A stretch of DNA of 30,955 nucleotides from positions 1 to 30,955 of the forward strand of contig DAOTTI010000238.1 of assembly GCA_034437795.1 (NCBI GenBank), read 5' to 3'. This document shows positions 1-8,533 of the stretch, in pieces; within the stretch, counting starts at the first letter, position 1, and every line of letters begins with the position of its first letter. The notes under the pieces were generated by a model. That model was not told the DNA's origin. It was given only the letters and a program-made list of their open reading frames with translations, and did not search any database. Both the position numbers and the translations under genes were made by a program. This DNA is from DAOTTI01 sp034437795 (GTDB lineage Bacteria > Chloroflexota > UBA11872 > UBA12225).

Positions 1-1375
1 GGCGCGCCGCCGCCGTCCAAGCCCCCGCCGCCAGCGCCGCCAGCGGCCCTACCACCGCCGGCAGGTCCTTGTCCGCGCCGACGCCCATCACCAGCCACAG
101 CCGGTCGAACCGCACGTGCCGCCGCAGGGCCACCGCCAGCTTCTGCGCCGAGTCGCCGTTGTGGGCGCCGTCCACGACCACCACCGGCCCATCCGGCTCG
201 CCGGCCTCGCCGCGCTTCTTCACCGGCACCACCTCCATCCGCGCCGGCCAGCGCGTACCCGCCACGCCGGCCGCGATCGCGCCGGGCAGGAGCGGGCGCG
301 GCGCGGCGCGCGGCACGCCGGCCACCCCAGTGGTGCGCGCAATGCGTGTGGTGAGGGCGTGTGCGGCCGCAATGGCTGTGGCGGCGTTCTCAAGCTGGTG
401 CGCCCCGAGCAGAGGCACCTGCACGCCGGTCGCGCGCCAGATACCCCCCCAGACGCCGTCGCGGCGCCCCGCGGCCTCGACCACCAGGCCGGCATGGTCG
501 CCCTCCCACCGCCAATCCCGCCCGCCGACGGCCAGGGGCGCCCCGCGCTCGGCAGCGACCGCCTCCAGCACCGCCAGCACCTCGGGGCGTTGCGGCGCGG
601 CGAGCACGGCCACGCCCGGCTTGATGATGCCCGCCTTCTCCCGCGCGATCTCCGGCAGCGTGGCGCCCAGCACGGCCATGTGGTCGAAGCTGATCGAGGT
701 GATCACCGACAGATCCGCCGACACCACGTTGGTGGCGTCCAGCCGCCCCCCGAGCCCCACCTCCAGCACGGCCACCTCCACCCCACGGCGCGCAAAGTAG
801 TCGAGCGCCAGCGCCGTGCCGGCCTCGTAGGTCGTGCAGGCGCCCAGCTCCGGGCACTCCTGATGCAGCGCCGCCACGTGCGGCGCGATGCGCCGTACGC
901 CGGCCGCCAGCTCCTCGCGCCCGATCAGCGTCCCATCGACGCGGATCCGCTCGCGGTAGGTGTGCAGGTGGGGCTGGCTATACAGGCCGGTCCGGTAGCC
1001 GACGGCCTGCAGGATACCGGCCAGCATCGCCGCCGTCGATCCCTTCCCTTTCGTCCCCGCCACCAAAACCGTCCGGTACCGCCGGTGGGGCTCCCCCAGC
1101 CGTGCCAGCAGCGCCGCCGGCCGCGCCAGGAGGAGCTGCTCCCGCATGGCGCGGTCCATCGGCCGGCGCTCCCAGTCGGTGAGCCCGTAGAGGTAGGCCA
1201 GGGCGGTGTCATACTCGGCGCACTCGCCCCCAGCAGGCGAGCGCGCCATCGCCACCGGCCCGCTCTCGGCCCTCCGGCGACGCTGGTCGGCCATCGCATC
1301 TGGTGCTAACGCGCCGCTGGCGCCTGGCTCGCTCCTCATCGCATCCGTTGCCGTGGACGCCACTCCCTTGGTCAT
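1..1375 (-). CDS. folC: Bifunctional folylpolyglutamate/dihydrofolate synthase, C-terminus beyond left edge
   Basis: ATP-dependent ligase that adds glutamate to dihydropteroate or folates in the cytoplasm. The frame stays open to base 1, so the end of the protein is missing. Numbering from the ATG at 1375, the Mur-ligase-type P-loop GTKGKGS is at residues 107-113. It is followed by the folate-loop region (PHLHTYRERIRV), EVGLGGRLDATN, SFDHM, KAGIIKPG, and DGAHN near the left edge. The start at 1375 is favoured because its ATG overlaps the folP stop (ATGA), the usual sign of translational coupling. However, recognisable homology begins only near residue 55 (YDTALAYLYGL), so the in-frame ATGs at 1339, 1294 or 1249 are alternatives. 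The neighbouring folP catalyses the preceding pathway step. The family is certain; only the start is in doubt. Confidence 0.95.
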   Translation of the reverse strand, partial: MTKGVASTATDAMRSEPGASGALAPDAMADQRRRRAESGPVAMARSPAGGECAEYDTALAYLYGLTDWERRPMDRAMREQLLLARPAALLARLGEPHRRYRTVLVAGTKGKGSTAAMLAGILQAVGYRTGLYSQPHLHTYRERIRVDGTLIGREELAAGVRRIAPHVAALHQECPELGACTTYEAGTALALDYFARRGVEVAVLEVGLGGRLDATNVVSADLSVITSISFDHMAVLGATLPEIAREKAGIIKPGVAVLAAPQRPEVLAVLEAVAAERGAPLAVGGRDWRWEGDHAGLVVEAAGRRDGVWGGIWRATGVQVPLLGAHQLENAATAIAAAHALTTRIARTTGVAGVPRAAPRPLLPGAIAAGVAGTRWPARMEVVPVKKRGEAGEPDGPVVVVDGAHNGDSAQKLAVALRRHVRFDRLWLVMGVGADKDLPAVVGPLAALAAGAWTAAAR

Positions 1376-2262
1376 CCATGAGTGCCCCCGCGGGGCATGG
1401 CCGACGCTGCACCGCACCCTTCACGAACGATGGCGTCCGCCATCCGGCAGCAGCGCACCGCCGCCCGCACGTCGTGCACGCGCACCAGGTCGGCGCCGCG
1501 GTCCACCGCCAGCGCCAGCGTCGCCAGCGTCCCCTCCAGGCGCTCGTGCACGGGCAGACCAAGCGTCAGCCCGATCACGCTCTTGCGTGAGGTGCCCAGG
1601 AGCAGGGGCAGGCCGTGCAGCCCCGGACGCCGCTTGAGCTCGCCCAGGCGCCGCAGGAGCGCCAGATTTTGCGCTGGCGACTTCCCAAACCCGATCCCCG
1701 GATCGATGATGATCTGGCGACGCGAGATCCCCGCCGCCTCCGCGGCCGCCACTCGCGCCTCCAGCGCCGCCCCTACGGCCTCGACCACGTCCACGTCCGC
1801 CGGCATGCCCTCGGCATAATACCCGCCCAGGGCCCCGGCCACCGGCGTGGCGGGGCGATTGTGCATCAGCACCACCATGGCCCCGCGGCGCGCGATGACG
1901 CCGGCCAGCTCGGGGTCGTGTTCCAGCGCCCACACGTCGTTGACCATCGTCGCGCCCGCGGCCAGCGCCGCCTCGGCCACCACCGCCTTGGACGTATCCA
2001 CCGACAGCGGGACGGCGGTGCGCCGCGCCAGAGCCTCGATCACCGGTACGACCCGGCGCAGCTCCTCCGCGGCCGGCACCGGCGCCGCGCCAGGGCGCGT
2101 TGACTCGCCTCCGACGTCCAGGATGTCCGCGCCCTCCTCGACCAGCCGCAGGCCGCGCGCCACGGCCGCATCCGTGTCGAGCACCCCATCCCCCGAGAAG
2201 GAGTCCGGCGTGCAGTTGATGATCCCCATGATGTAGGTGCGTTTACCCCAATCCACGTCCAT
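1372..2262 (-). CDS. folP: Dihydropteroate synthase
   Basis: Condenses p-aminobenzoate with the pterin pyrophosphate to make dihydropteroate, the sulfonamide-target step of folate synthesis. All family blocks are present: NCTPDSF (residues 16-22), LDVGGESTRPGA (about 49-60), the DTSK...MVND region, IIIDPGIGFGKS, LLGTSRKS and RVHDV. The length of 296 residues is normal. I chose the ATG at 2262 because it precedes the conserved start of the TIM barrel directly. The same frame is open further upstream to a TTG at 2325, but that extension would be encoded by a dispersed palindromic repeat (2278-2320) and is not expected to be translated. The stop overlaps the folC start by four bases. No strong Shine-Dalgarno is visible at 2262. 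Confidence 0.95.
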   Translation of the reverse strand: MDVDWGKRTYIMGIINCTPDSFSGDGVLDTDAAVARGLRLVEEGADILDVGGESTRPGAAPVPAAEELRRVVPVIEALARRTAVPLSVDTSKAVVAEAALAAGATMVNDVWALEHDPELAGVIARRGAMVVLMHNRPATPVAGALGGYYAEGMPADVDVVEAVGAALEARVAAAEAAGISRRQIIIDPGIGFGKSPAQNLALLRRLGELKRRPGLHGLPLLLGTSRKSVIGLTLGLPVHERLEGTLATLALAVDRGADLVRVHDVRAAVRCCRMADAIVREGCGAASAMPRGGTHG

Positions 2263-2277
2263 ATGGCTAGCGAGGAG

Positions 2278-2320
2278 TCCCGTCTCCCATAGGGAGAGGG
2301 GGAGGGTGAGGGCTCCGCTA
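2278..2320 (+). repeat. Family A palindromic repeat, copy 1
   Basis: Core CTCCC-ATA-GGGAG followed by AGGGTGAGGGCTCCGCT, the same core and tail as the copies at 8281, 20741, 21643, 24855 and 30041. It lies in the gap between the MBL-rhodanese gene and folP. The outer inverted ends are not clearly preserved here. Confidence 0.75.
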
Positions 2321-2421
2321 AGCAAGAACGACGGCCCGTTGCGCTGGATGCGCGCAAGGCCTCCAGTGCCGGCCGGCGCCCGCCCTGCCTTCCGTCGCGG
2401 CCCCAGCCGCGTGGCGGGTGT

Positions 2422-2587
2422 GCCGCCGGCTCGCGTCCGGGGGGCCGCGATCGTCAGGGGGCGCCGGCCGGCCGCCGGCTCGCGTCCGCTGGGCCTCAGT
2501 CGATCGTGCCGGCTTGCTGGCTTCCCAGCCGGGCGCCGGCCTGCCGCCGGCTCGCGTCCGGTGGGCCGCGATCGTCAGGGGGCGCCG
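2422..2587 (+). repeat. Direct repeat array entering the 3' end of the MBL-rhodanese gene
   Basis: Two nearly identical copies of a unit of about 46 bp lie at 2422-2467 and 2543-2587. Each begins GCCGCCGGCTCGCGTCCG and ends in GATCGTCAGGGGGCGCCGG. A third, diverged copy begins at 2471 with the same 18 bases. The copy at 2543-2587 includes the stop codon (2575-2577) and the last few codons of the minus-strand MBL-rhodanese gene. With the 2278 repeat this accounts for most of the gap upstream of folP. Confidence 0.8.
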
Positions 2588-3735
2588 GCGTGCGCCCCGG
2601 CATGGGTCCACTCGGTCTCCTTGACCCGCTGGCGCGGCCCCGGCGCCCCTGCCGCCGCGACTCCGGTCGGCTCGCCGGTCTCCAGCGGCTTGCCCGCCTC
2701 CATCCACGCCGCCGTGCCCCCCGCCACGCTGGCCACCTGCCGGAAGCCCACCTGCTTGAGGAACTGCGCGGCGCGCCTCGACCGCATGCCCGCATGGCAG
2801 ATCGCCAGCACCGGACGATCGCGCGGGATCTCGTCCAGGCGAGACGCCAGGTCAGCCTGGGGCACGTTCACCGCGCCTGGCACGTGCCCTTCCACGTACT
2901 CGTCCGGCTCCCGCACATCCAGCACCACGGCGCCGGGCGGGCGCGTCTCGATGGCCGTGATCGGCACCTCGTCCACGTCCTGGTGCGTCGTCAGCATCGC
3001 CCACGGCTTGTCGTCCAGCCCGCAGTTGGTGCGGTAGATGGCCGTCATATTGAGCGGGCGCGCCGGCACGCCGTCCAGCACGCTGGCGATGAAGGCGGCC
3101 CGGTCCAGCCTTGCCAGGGGGTTGAACAGGCGCTCGAACCCGATGGTCGTGCTCGGCCGCCCGCACATCCCCTTCCCGCACGGCCCTTCGAAGTGGCCGG
3201 GGAAGACCGCGACCCAGTCCGGCAGGCGCAGCAGGCGGGTCAGGCTGTCGTACTGGTCGGCGGCGTACTGCGGTGCGGAATCGCCCCCGAAGTCTGGCCG
3301 CCCCACGTCTCCCACCAGCAGCGAATCCCCCGTGAGCACCATAGACGGCTCGGGGCTGCGCGGCGGGTTCACGATCAGGATAGAGATCAGCTCGGGGCGA
3401 TGCCCGGGCGTGTGGACCACGCGCAGGCGTAGCTGCCCCAGGGGCAGCACCTCCCCGTCGCGCAGCGGGCGGAACGGGTAGACCACCGGCGCCGCCTCGT
3501 GCAGACACAGCTCTGCCCCGTACTGCGCGGCGAGCTTGCGCGCGCCGGAGACGTGGTCGGCGTGGACGTGCGTGTCGATCACGTACCTGAGCTTGAACTG
3601 ACGCTCCCGCAGCAACGCCTCGTACTGCTCCGTCTGAATGGCCGGGTCGACGATGGCCGCCTCGTGCGTCTCCCGCGACGCAATCAGGTACGAGGCGCAG
3701 CCACACAGCTCATCGAGAAATTGCTTGAAGTACAT
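2575..3735 (-). CDS. Metallo-beta-lactamase (persulfide-dioxygenase-like) fused to a rhodanese domain
   Basis: Likely cytoplasmic sulfur-handling enzyme. ETHE1/CstB-like MBL proteins oxidise glutathione or CoA persulfide, and rhodanese domains move sulfane sulfur. Numbering from the ATG at 3735, the metal-binding motif THVHADH has H56, H58, D60 and H61. Further ligands are H112 (HTPGH), D137 (TGD) and H181 (PGH). The C-terminal rhodanese domain spans about 265-355, with DVREPDEY and the active-site loop CHAGMRS (C313), so it looks catalytically competent. The start at 3735 has a GAAGGA Shine-Dalgarno nine bases upstream and gives the canonical MYFKQF beginning; a start at 3774 is also open. 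The last 15-20 residues are Gly/Ala-rich and end inside a direct repeat. It lies 23 bp after the AKR stop, so probably cotranscribed with it. The exact substrate is unknown. Confidence 0.9.
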   Translation of the reverse strand: MYFKQFLDELCGCASYLIASRETHEAAIVDPAIQTEQYEALLRERQFKLRYVIDTHVHADHVSGARKLAAQYGAELCLHEAAPVVYPFRPLRDGEVLPLGQLRLRVVHTPGHRPELISILIVNPPRSPEPSMVLTGDSLLVGDVGRPDFGGDSAPQYAADQYDSLTRLLRLPDWVAVFPGHFEGPCGKGMCGRPSTTIGFERLFNPLARLDRAAFIASVLDGVPARPLNMTAIYRTNCGLDDKPWAMLTTHQDVDEVPITAIETRPPGAVVLDVREPDEYVEGHVPGAVNVPQADLASRLDEIPRDRPVLAICHAGMRSRRAAQFLKQVGFRQVASVAGGTAAWMEAGKPLETGEPTGVAAAGAPGPRQRVKETEWTHAGAHAGAP

Positions 3736-3758
3736 GGCGCCATATCCTTCATCAGCCA

Positions 3759-4739
3759 TCAGCCGGAGGCCCACACCTGGTGGGCGCGGTCGCGCATGGC
3801 CTGGTCAAAGTAGGGTGGCTGGCACGCCGCCAGGTTCGCTTCCAATTCCTCCCCCCGCAGCACGCCCGTTACCACGGTCGACACCTCGGGGTAGGACAGG
3901 ACGAAGCGGATGGCGGCCTGGGCCAGACTGCCGCCGGCCGCCTCGCGCAGAAACTGGTAGCGAGCGGCCCGCTCGGCCGTCTGGCTGAGCCGCTCCGCGC
4001 TGATCTGGCTGCGCCGGTCAAGGGGCGAGAATCTTGCCGAGCGGCCCGCCTGCGCCGCGCCCACCACCTCGTCAAGCAGCACGCCCCCGGCGAAGGGGCT
4101 ACGTGCCAGCACGCCGGCGCCCCGCGCCGTGGCCACCGGCAGAAGCACGTCCACCGCCGTCTGGTCCAGCAGGTTGAATGGCGCCATCACCACCTGCGCC
4201 CCGTGCTCGCGGATGGCCAGCGCCGCCCCGTCCGCGTTGGATGAGACGCCGAAGAAGCGGATCTTGCCCGCCTGCTGCAGCTCCCGCAACGCCTGGAATG
4301 GCGCCGGGTCGCGGAGCACGGCCGGCGGCGGATCGTGCAGCAGATACACGTCAATGTAGTCCGTGTTCAGCCGCCGCAGGCTCAGCTCGCAGGCCCAGCG
4401 CAGGTACTCCGGAGAGTGGTCCTGGTCCCGCCCGCCGATCTCCGGCCGCATGCGCACCGACTGGGCCCCATCCAGCCCCGGCAGGTAGCCGGCCTTGGTG
4501 ACGTAGATCACGTCGCGGCGCCGGCCGTGGAAGGCGACGCTCAGCAGGATCTCGCTGCGCCCGCCCCCGTAGTTATCCGAGGCGTCGTAGATGGTGACGC
4601 CCTGGTCGAAGGCGCGGCGCAGCAGCGCCACCGCATCCTCGGCCGTGATTGGGCCCCAGGCCAGCCCGCCAATCTCCCACGTGCCGAAGCAGAATGAGGA
4701 GACCGACAGACCGGTCGTGCCCAGTGGTCGCATGTCCAC
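3759..4739 (-). CDS. Aldo/keto reductase
   Basis: NAD(P)H-dependent oxidoreductase with a TIM barrel, 326 residues. The AKR catalytic tetrad is visible: D52 and Y57 (YDASDNYGGG), K82 (VTKAGY) and H135 (LLHDPP). The N-terminal MRPLGTTGLSVS and the C-terminal region with STVVTGV fit the family. The start is a GTG at 4739 with a perfect AAGGAGG five bases upstream (4745-4751); an ATG two codons later is less well spaced. It lies 121 bp downstream of a solute-binding lipoprotein gene and 23 bp upstream of the MBL-rhodanese gene, on the same strand. Related enzymes reduce sugar aldehydes or act on sugar-derived lactones. The substrate here cannot be told from sequence. Confidence 0.93.
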   Translation of the reverse strand: MDMRPLGTTGLSVSSFCFGTWEIGGLAWGPITAEDAVALLRRAFDQGVTIYDASDNYGGGRSEILLSVAFHGRRRDVIYVTKAGYLPGLDGAQSVRMRPEIGGRDQDHSPEYLRWACELSLRRLNTDYIDVYLLHDPPPAVLRDPAPFQALRELQQAGKIRFFGVSSNADGAALAIREHGAQVVMAPFNLLDQTAVDVLLPVATARGAGVLARSPFAGGVLLDEVVGAAQAGRSARFSPLDRRSQISAERLSQTAERAARYQFLREAAGGSLAQAAIRFVLSYPEVSTVVTGVLRGEELEANLAACQPPYFDQAMRDRAHQVWASG

Positions 4740-4860
4740 GTCAACCTCCTTATACAGGTCAGGATGTCACGCCTCACCTGCTCGCCGCTGCCGCATCCGC
4801 TGCCTCGCCCCAGCCATCCTCAGGGGCGATCGCGGGCCACTGGCCAGTGAGGGCCACCGA

Positions 4861-6270
4861 TCACGTCTCCTCACCCGTCTTGAGCAGGTGCTCCAGCTTG
4901 GGGCGCGCGACCTTGGCCGCCTCGGCCACCGTCCGCTCGCCGCTCCAGACCGGGTTGAACTCGCGATTGAAGATGTTGCGTAGCTCGACGACGTAGTCGC
5001 CAAAGTACGACCCGTAGCGATCGCCGGGGGCGCGCAGCACCTTGGGGTCGAGCTCGTCGTAGAACACCTCCTGGTTCTTCGGCGGCTTGTCCGGTTGGAC
5101 GAAGGCGGCGCGCAGGCTCTTCAGCGGGGGCATAGAGACGCCGGTGGTGACAGCGTGGCGCAGCCCCTCCTCCTGGGCGTTCCAGAAGATCCACTCCCAC
5201 GCCGCCTCCTTGTGCTTCGAGCCAGGCGTCATCGCCAGCATCGACCACCAGCCGAGCGTGGCGCGGACGCGGCCCGCCGGCGTCGGCGCCACGTCCCAGT
5301 TGAACTTGAGCTGCTGGCGATAGCCGGCCAGGTTCCATACGCCGGAGTAGACCATGGCCAGGTTCCCGTCCTGCCAGCGCACCGGTGCGGGCGTGGTGAA
5401 CTTGGGGCTGGGTGCGACGGTGTGCTTGTTCAGCAGCTCCTCCAGGAAGCGGAGGCCCGCCAGCGCCTGCGGCGTATCGATAGGCACCTTGCCGTCTTTG
5501 TCGATCACCTCGCCGCCGGCGCTGTAGATGTAGAGCTGCCACTGCCCGCGCCCCGGATCGAGGCCGTACTGCACCACCTTGGCCGGATCGAAGCCGGAGT
5601 CAGTGGCGCGGCGCCCGCCGGCGTCGAGCGTCAGGCGCTGGGCCACACGGACCAACTCGTCCCATGTCAGGGGCTTCCTGGCGTCCGGCTCCGGCACGTT
5701 GGCTGCCTGGAAGAGGTCGCGGTTGTAGTAGAGGGCCAGCGAGCCGCCGTCCCACGGGAGCCCCCACCTCTTCCCGCGATACGTCGAGGCGTACCAGGTC
5801 ACGTCGTAGTAGGCGTCCGGCTTGAAGCGCTTCTCCCTGGCCAGCCAGGGGTCGAGCTGCTCCACCAGCCCGTTGCGTACGGACGCGCCCAGCCGGCAGT
5901 CGCACTCGAACACTGCGTCAGGCGGCGTGCCGGACGCCGTCTGGGTGACGAACTTCTGGTACCAATCGCCTGGCGTGTCGTCCACCTCGACGGTGATGTG
6001 CGGGTAGCGCGCCTGGAACATGTCGCGCAGCTCACGCTGGAGCCGCAGATAGGCCTCCCCGGCCCGCGCCAGGTGCCGGATGGTGACCGGCGCTCGCTGG
6101 CCCGCTGAGGCCGGCGCCTGCGAGCCGGCGGGTCCGCAGGCAGCGATGGCGGCGGCTTCGGCGGCCGCTACAGCCCCCGCCGCGCGGGACATGAGGCTCC
6201 GGCGGGTGAGAGCACGTCCATCCGCCGGGCTCGGACCGACCGCCGGATGCCTCATCATTCCTTCCAACAT
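4861..6270 (-). CDS. ABC transporter solute-binding lipoprotein (family 1, sugar type), SBP1
   Basis: Extracytoplasmic binding protein expected to deliver a carbohydrate-like solute to an ABC permease. From the ATG at 6270, a twin-arginine-like signal (LTRRSLMSRAAG, residues 21-32) leads to a lipobox ending in Cys45 (AIAACG). The mature domain has the family pattern: a PVTIRHLAR beginning, RYPHITVEV, NRDLF, DGNLAMVYSG and a late MTPGSKHKEAAWEW. The length of 469 residues is usual. The ATGs at 6258 and 6255 are alternatives, with GGAAGG close upstream. No permease or ATPase gene is adjacent; the downstream genes are an AKR and the MBL-rhodanese. It is one of three such proteins in this window. 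The ligand is unknown. Confidence 0.9.
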   Translation of the reverse strand: MLEGMMRHPAVGPSPADGRALTRRSLMSRAAGAVAAAEAAAIAACGPAGSQAPASAGQRAPVTIRHLARAGEAYLRLQRELRDMFQARYPHITVEVDDTPGDWYQKFVTQTASGTPPDAVFECDCRLGASVRNGLVEQLDPWLAREKRFKPDAYYDVTWYASTYRGKRWGLPWDGGSLALYYNRDLFQAANVPEPDARKPLTWDELVRVAQRLTLDAGGRRATDSGFDPAKVVQYGLDPGRGQWQLYIYSAGGEVIDKDGKVPIDTPQALAGLRFLEELLNKHTVAPSPKFTTPAPVRWQDGNLAMVYSGVWNLAGYRQQLKFNWDVAPTPAGRVRATLGWWSMLAMTPGSKHKEAAWEWIFWNAQEEGLRHAVTTGVSMPPLKSLRAAFVQPDKPPKNQEVFYDELDPKVLRAPGDRYGSYFGDYVVELRNIFNREFNPVWSGERTVAEAAKVARPKLEHLLKTGEET

Positions 6271-6426
6271 GGACGGTACTGCTCCCCCGAGCAGCCTGTC
6301 AAGCGTGTCCGGCCGCCGGACCGACGTTCGGCGCGGTGTGGTCGAGGGGCGGCGTGGTCGCCGCGCGCGTGATCGGCGCCGGGCCCGCGAAGGCCGGCAC
6401 CGCGCTGTTAGCATCTGCCCCGTCCG

Positions 6427-8250
6427 ATGGCGAGCGCCACGACCAAGACCACGAGCACGACGAGCACGACGACCACCACGACCCCCACCGGCGCCATAAG
6501 CGAGGCTGCCGGCGTGCCGGCTACGCCTGTGCCGGCGGTCGATGGCGTGCGGGTGCGGGCGCGGGCGCGGCGGTGGCTCACGCCGGCCGCGCTGGCCGCG
6601 CTCACGCTTGCCGGCCTGGTCGTGCGCCTGTGGGTGCTCCGCATCAACGATGAGCTCAACTCCGACGAGGTGCTGCCCGGGCTGATGGCGCTGCACATCG
6701 CCCGTGGCCAGGAGCTACCGGTCTTCTTTTACGGCCAGCACTACTTTGGCGCCCTGGAAGCCTATCTCATCGCAGGGCTGTTCAAGCTCTTCGGGTTCCG
6801 TCCCTGGCTGATCGTCGCGCCTGCGCTGGCCGCGTCGCTTGCGCTCATCCCCATCACCTACGCCCTGGGCGCGCGCCTGGCGGGCCCCACCGCGGGGCTG
6901 CTCGCGACCTTACCGCTGGCGGTGCCACCGCCGATCGCCGCCAAGCTCTTCACCAACTCCGGCGGGGGCTTCTCGCTCGCCTTTGCCCTCCACGGGGCGG
7001 CCCTGCTCTGTTTTCTCCGGGCCTTCCTCCCCTCACCGGGCGGGGAGCAGGGAGTGAACCGGCGACGTGTGGCGCAGGCTGCCCTCTTCTCCTTCCTGTC
7101 CGGCCTGCTGTGCTGGATCTGGCAGCCGGCGCTCCCCCTCTACGCCGTGCTGCTCGCCCTCCTGCTGGGGCGATGGCGCCACGCGGCCCGGCGCCGGTGG
7201 CGCACGGTCCTGGTCCTGGGCGCCATCATGGCCCCCGCGCTGCCTGGCCTCGTGCCCCCGCTGCTCTACAACGTTCGCCTGGGCTGGCCCACCCTCGCCC
7301 AGCTGGCGGTGAAGTACGTCTCGCCGGCCAACGAGGCGGCCAGCGGCCGGTGGACCGGCCCCGGCGCGGTGGCCAGCTTCCTCCTGGTGGCCTTCGGGGG
7401 CGGCAACGAGGCGGAGGGCGGCGCCAATCCTTTCCAGGCCGCCCTCGTCGCCGCGTCCTTTCCCCTGGCGGCGCTCCTCCTCGCCGGAGCGCGTCGTGAT
7501 GAGCCGAAAGCGCGGCCGTGCCCATCGCCGTGGGCGGCGCGGTGGCAGGCCGCCGGCGTCCTGGCCCTGGCCGCTGCCATCAACCTGGCGGCGGCGCACA
7601 ACACCGTCCGCCACCTGATGCCGGTCGCCCTGATCGGCTACGTCTTCTTCGGCGCCGCGGTGGCCCTGGGGGCGCGCCGGCTCTCCGCTCCCCGGCGGCC
7701 GGCCGCCTTCGCGGCGATTGACATGAGCCGTGGCACTAGCGGCCGGATCGCCGGCGCCCTGGCCCTGGCTGGCGCGGGTCTCCTGGTCATGGCGCCCAAC
7801 CTGTGGCTCGATTACCACGCCGGCCGTATCTTCCGGCGCTTCACCGCCTCCACCGCCGAAGTGCGCCAGGCCGTCGACGCCCTGGCCGCGCGCGGCCTCA
7901 CCACCGGCTACAGCGACTACTGGTCGGCCTACCCCATCACCTACTTCGCCGCCGAGCGGATCATCCTCGCCCCATCCCTGCCTACTCCCTGGGGCGGCCG
8001 CTTCGACCGCTATCCGCCCTACACGCGGACGGTCGACCAGATCACCGACCCCGGCCGACTGTTCCTGCTGCTGGATGCCCGCTGTCCGCTCCTGCCCTAC
8101 GTCCTGCCGCTGGAACAGGCAGGGGCGGGGTACACCATCGAGCGGCTGGCCCGCTGGGTCCTGATCTGGGGGATCGCCCCGCCGGCCGGCGCAGAGGGAA
8201 TGCTCCTGACCACCTGGCGCCAGCCTATCTTCTCACGTCGATACTGTTAG
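6427..8250 (+). CDS. GT39-like multi-pass membrane glycosyltransferase
   Basis: Probable GT-C-fold enzyme that moves a sugar from a polyprenyl-phosphate donor on the outer face of the membrane. About ten to twelve hydrophobic segments can be read between residues 50 and 450. The first loop after TM1 carries the acidic motif DELNSDEV (D75, E76, D80, E81), as in PMT/ArnT-like enzymes. A soluble C-terminal part of about 140 residues follows. The first 20 residues are almost all Thr/Ser, encoded by an ACC/ACG triplet tract, so the true start may lie a little downstream. No Shine-Dalgarno is seen, and a TAGCAT box at 6409-6414 would give a nearly leaderless message. The stop codon TAG (8248-8250) is also the first bases of a dispersed repeat. 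Confidence 0.8.
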   Translation: MASATTKTTSTTSTTTTTTPTGAISEAAGVPATPVPAVDGVRVRARARRWLTPAALAALTLAGLVVRLWVLRINDELNSDEVLPGLMALHIARGQELPVFFYGQHYFGALEAYLIAGLFKLFGFRPWLIVAPALAASLALIPITYALGARLAGPTAGLLATLPLAVPPPIAAKLFTNSGGGFSLAFALHGAALLCFLRAFLPSPGGEQGVNRRRVAQAALFSFLSGLLCWIWQPALPLYAVLLALLLGRWRHAARRRWRTVLVLGAIMAPALPGLVPPLLYNVRLGWPTLAQLAVKYVSPANEAASGRWTGPGAVASFLLVAFGGGNEAEGGANPFQAALVAASFPLAALLLAGARRDEPKARPCPSPWAARWQAAGVLALAAAINLAAAHNTVRHLMPVALIGYVFFGAAVALGARRLSAPRRPAAFAAIDMSRGTSGRIAGALALAGAGLLVMAPNLWLDYHAGRIFRRFTASTAEVRQAVDALAARGLTTGYSDYWSAYPITYFAAERIILAPSLPTPWGGRFDRYPPYTRTVDQITDPGRLFLLLDARCPLLPYVLPLEQAGAGYTIERLARWVLIWGIAPPAGAEGMLLTTWRQPIFSRRYC

Positions 8251-8333
8251 CCTGGGTTCTCCACGGCCAGGGAGGAGCCTCTCTCCCTGTGGGAGAGGGC
8301 GAGGGTGAGGGCGCCGCTGATGAGTGATGCAGG
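8249..8333 (+). repeat. Family A palindromic repeat, copy 2
   Basis: The left end AGCCTGGGTTCTCCA starts within the TAG stop codon of the preceding gene. The core CTCTCCC-TGT-GGGAGAG (8281-8297) is followed by GAGGGTGAGGGCGCCGCT. The right end TGAGTGATGCAGG is a diverged partner of the left end. Confidence 0.8.
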
Positions 8334-8417
8334 TGAGCCCGGAGTAATCACGGCCGGTGTCACGCTGCGTGAAGCGGCCCGCGCTTCTGTTCGACGCCCG
8401 CCTCGTTACCATCATGC

Positions 8418-8462
8418 CCTTGAGCTTTGAACCTTGAACTGTGAACTCTCAACTCTGAGCTT
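8418..8462 (+). repeat. Degenerate TTGAACCT-type tandem tract
   Basis: A run of 7-8 bp units around TTGAACC / TGTGAACTC / TCAACTC. A very similar tract occurs at 24147-24192. Both lie just upstream of genes. The remainder of the 8251-8533 gap holds repeat copy 2 and the promoter-like boxes. Confidence 0.6.
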
Positions 8463-8482
8463 CGGAGCGCGAGCGGCTCGCT

Positions 8483-8527
8483 GCCCGCCCCGTTACTATC
8501 ATGGCGCCATGCCCAAACGCGGGGAGG
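8483..8527 (+). promoter_or_regulatory. Candidate promoter box and ribosome binding site for the spermidine-synthase-like gene
   Basis: TACTAT at 8494-8499 is a possible -10 element and GGGGAGG at 8521-8527 is a clear Shine-Dalgarno, six bases before the GTG at 8534. A near copy of the box (GCCCGCCTCGTTACCATCATG, starting at 8396) lies 87 bp upstream. No convincing -35 is visible. Confidence 0.4.
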
Positions 8528-8533
8528 TACCAC

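Noticed and set aside
4861..6696. SBP1 extended to a start at 6696 (611 residues)
   Set aside because: It would put about 140 low-complexity residues before a clear signal peptide and would overlap the divergent GT39-like gene.
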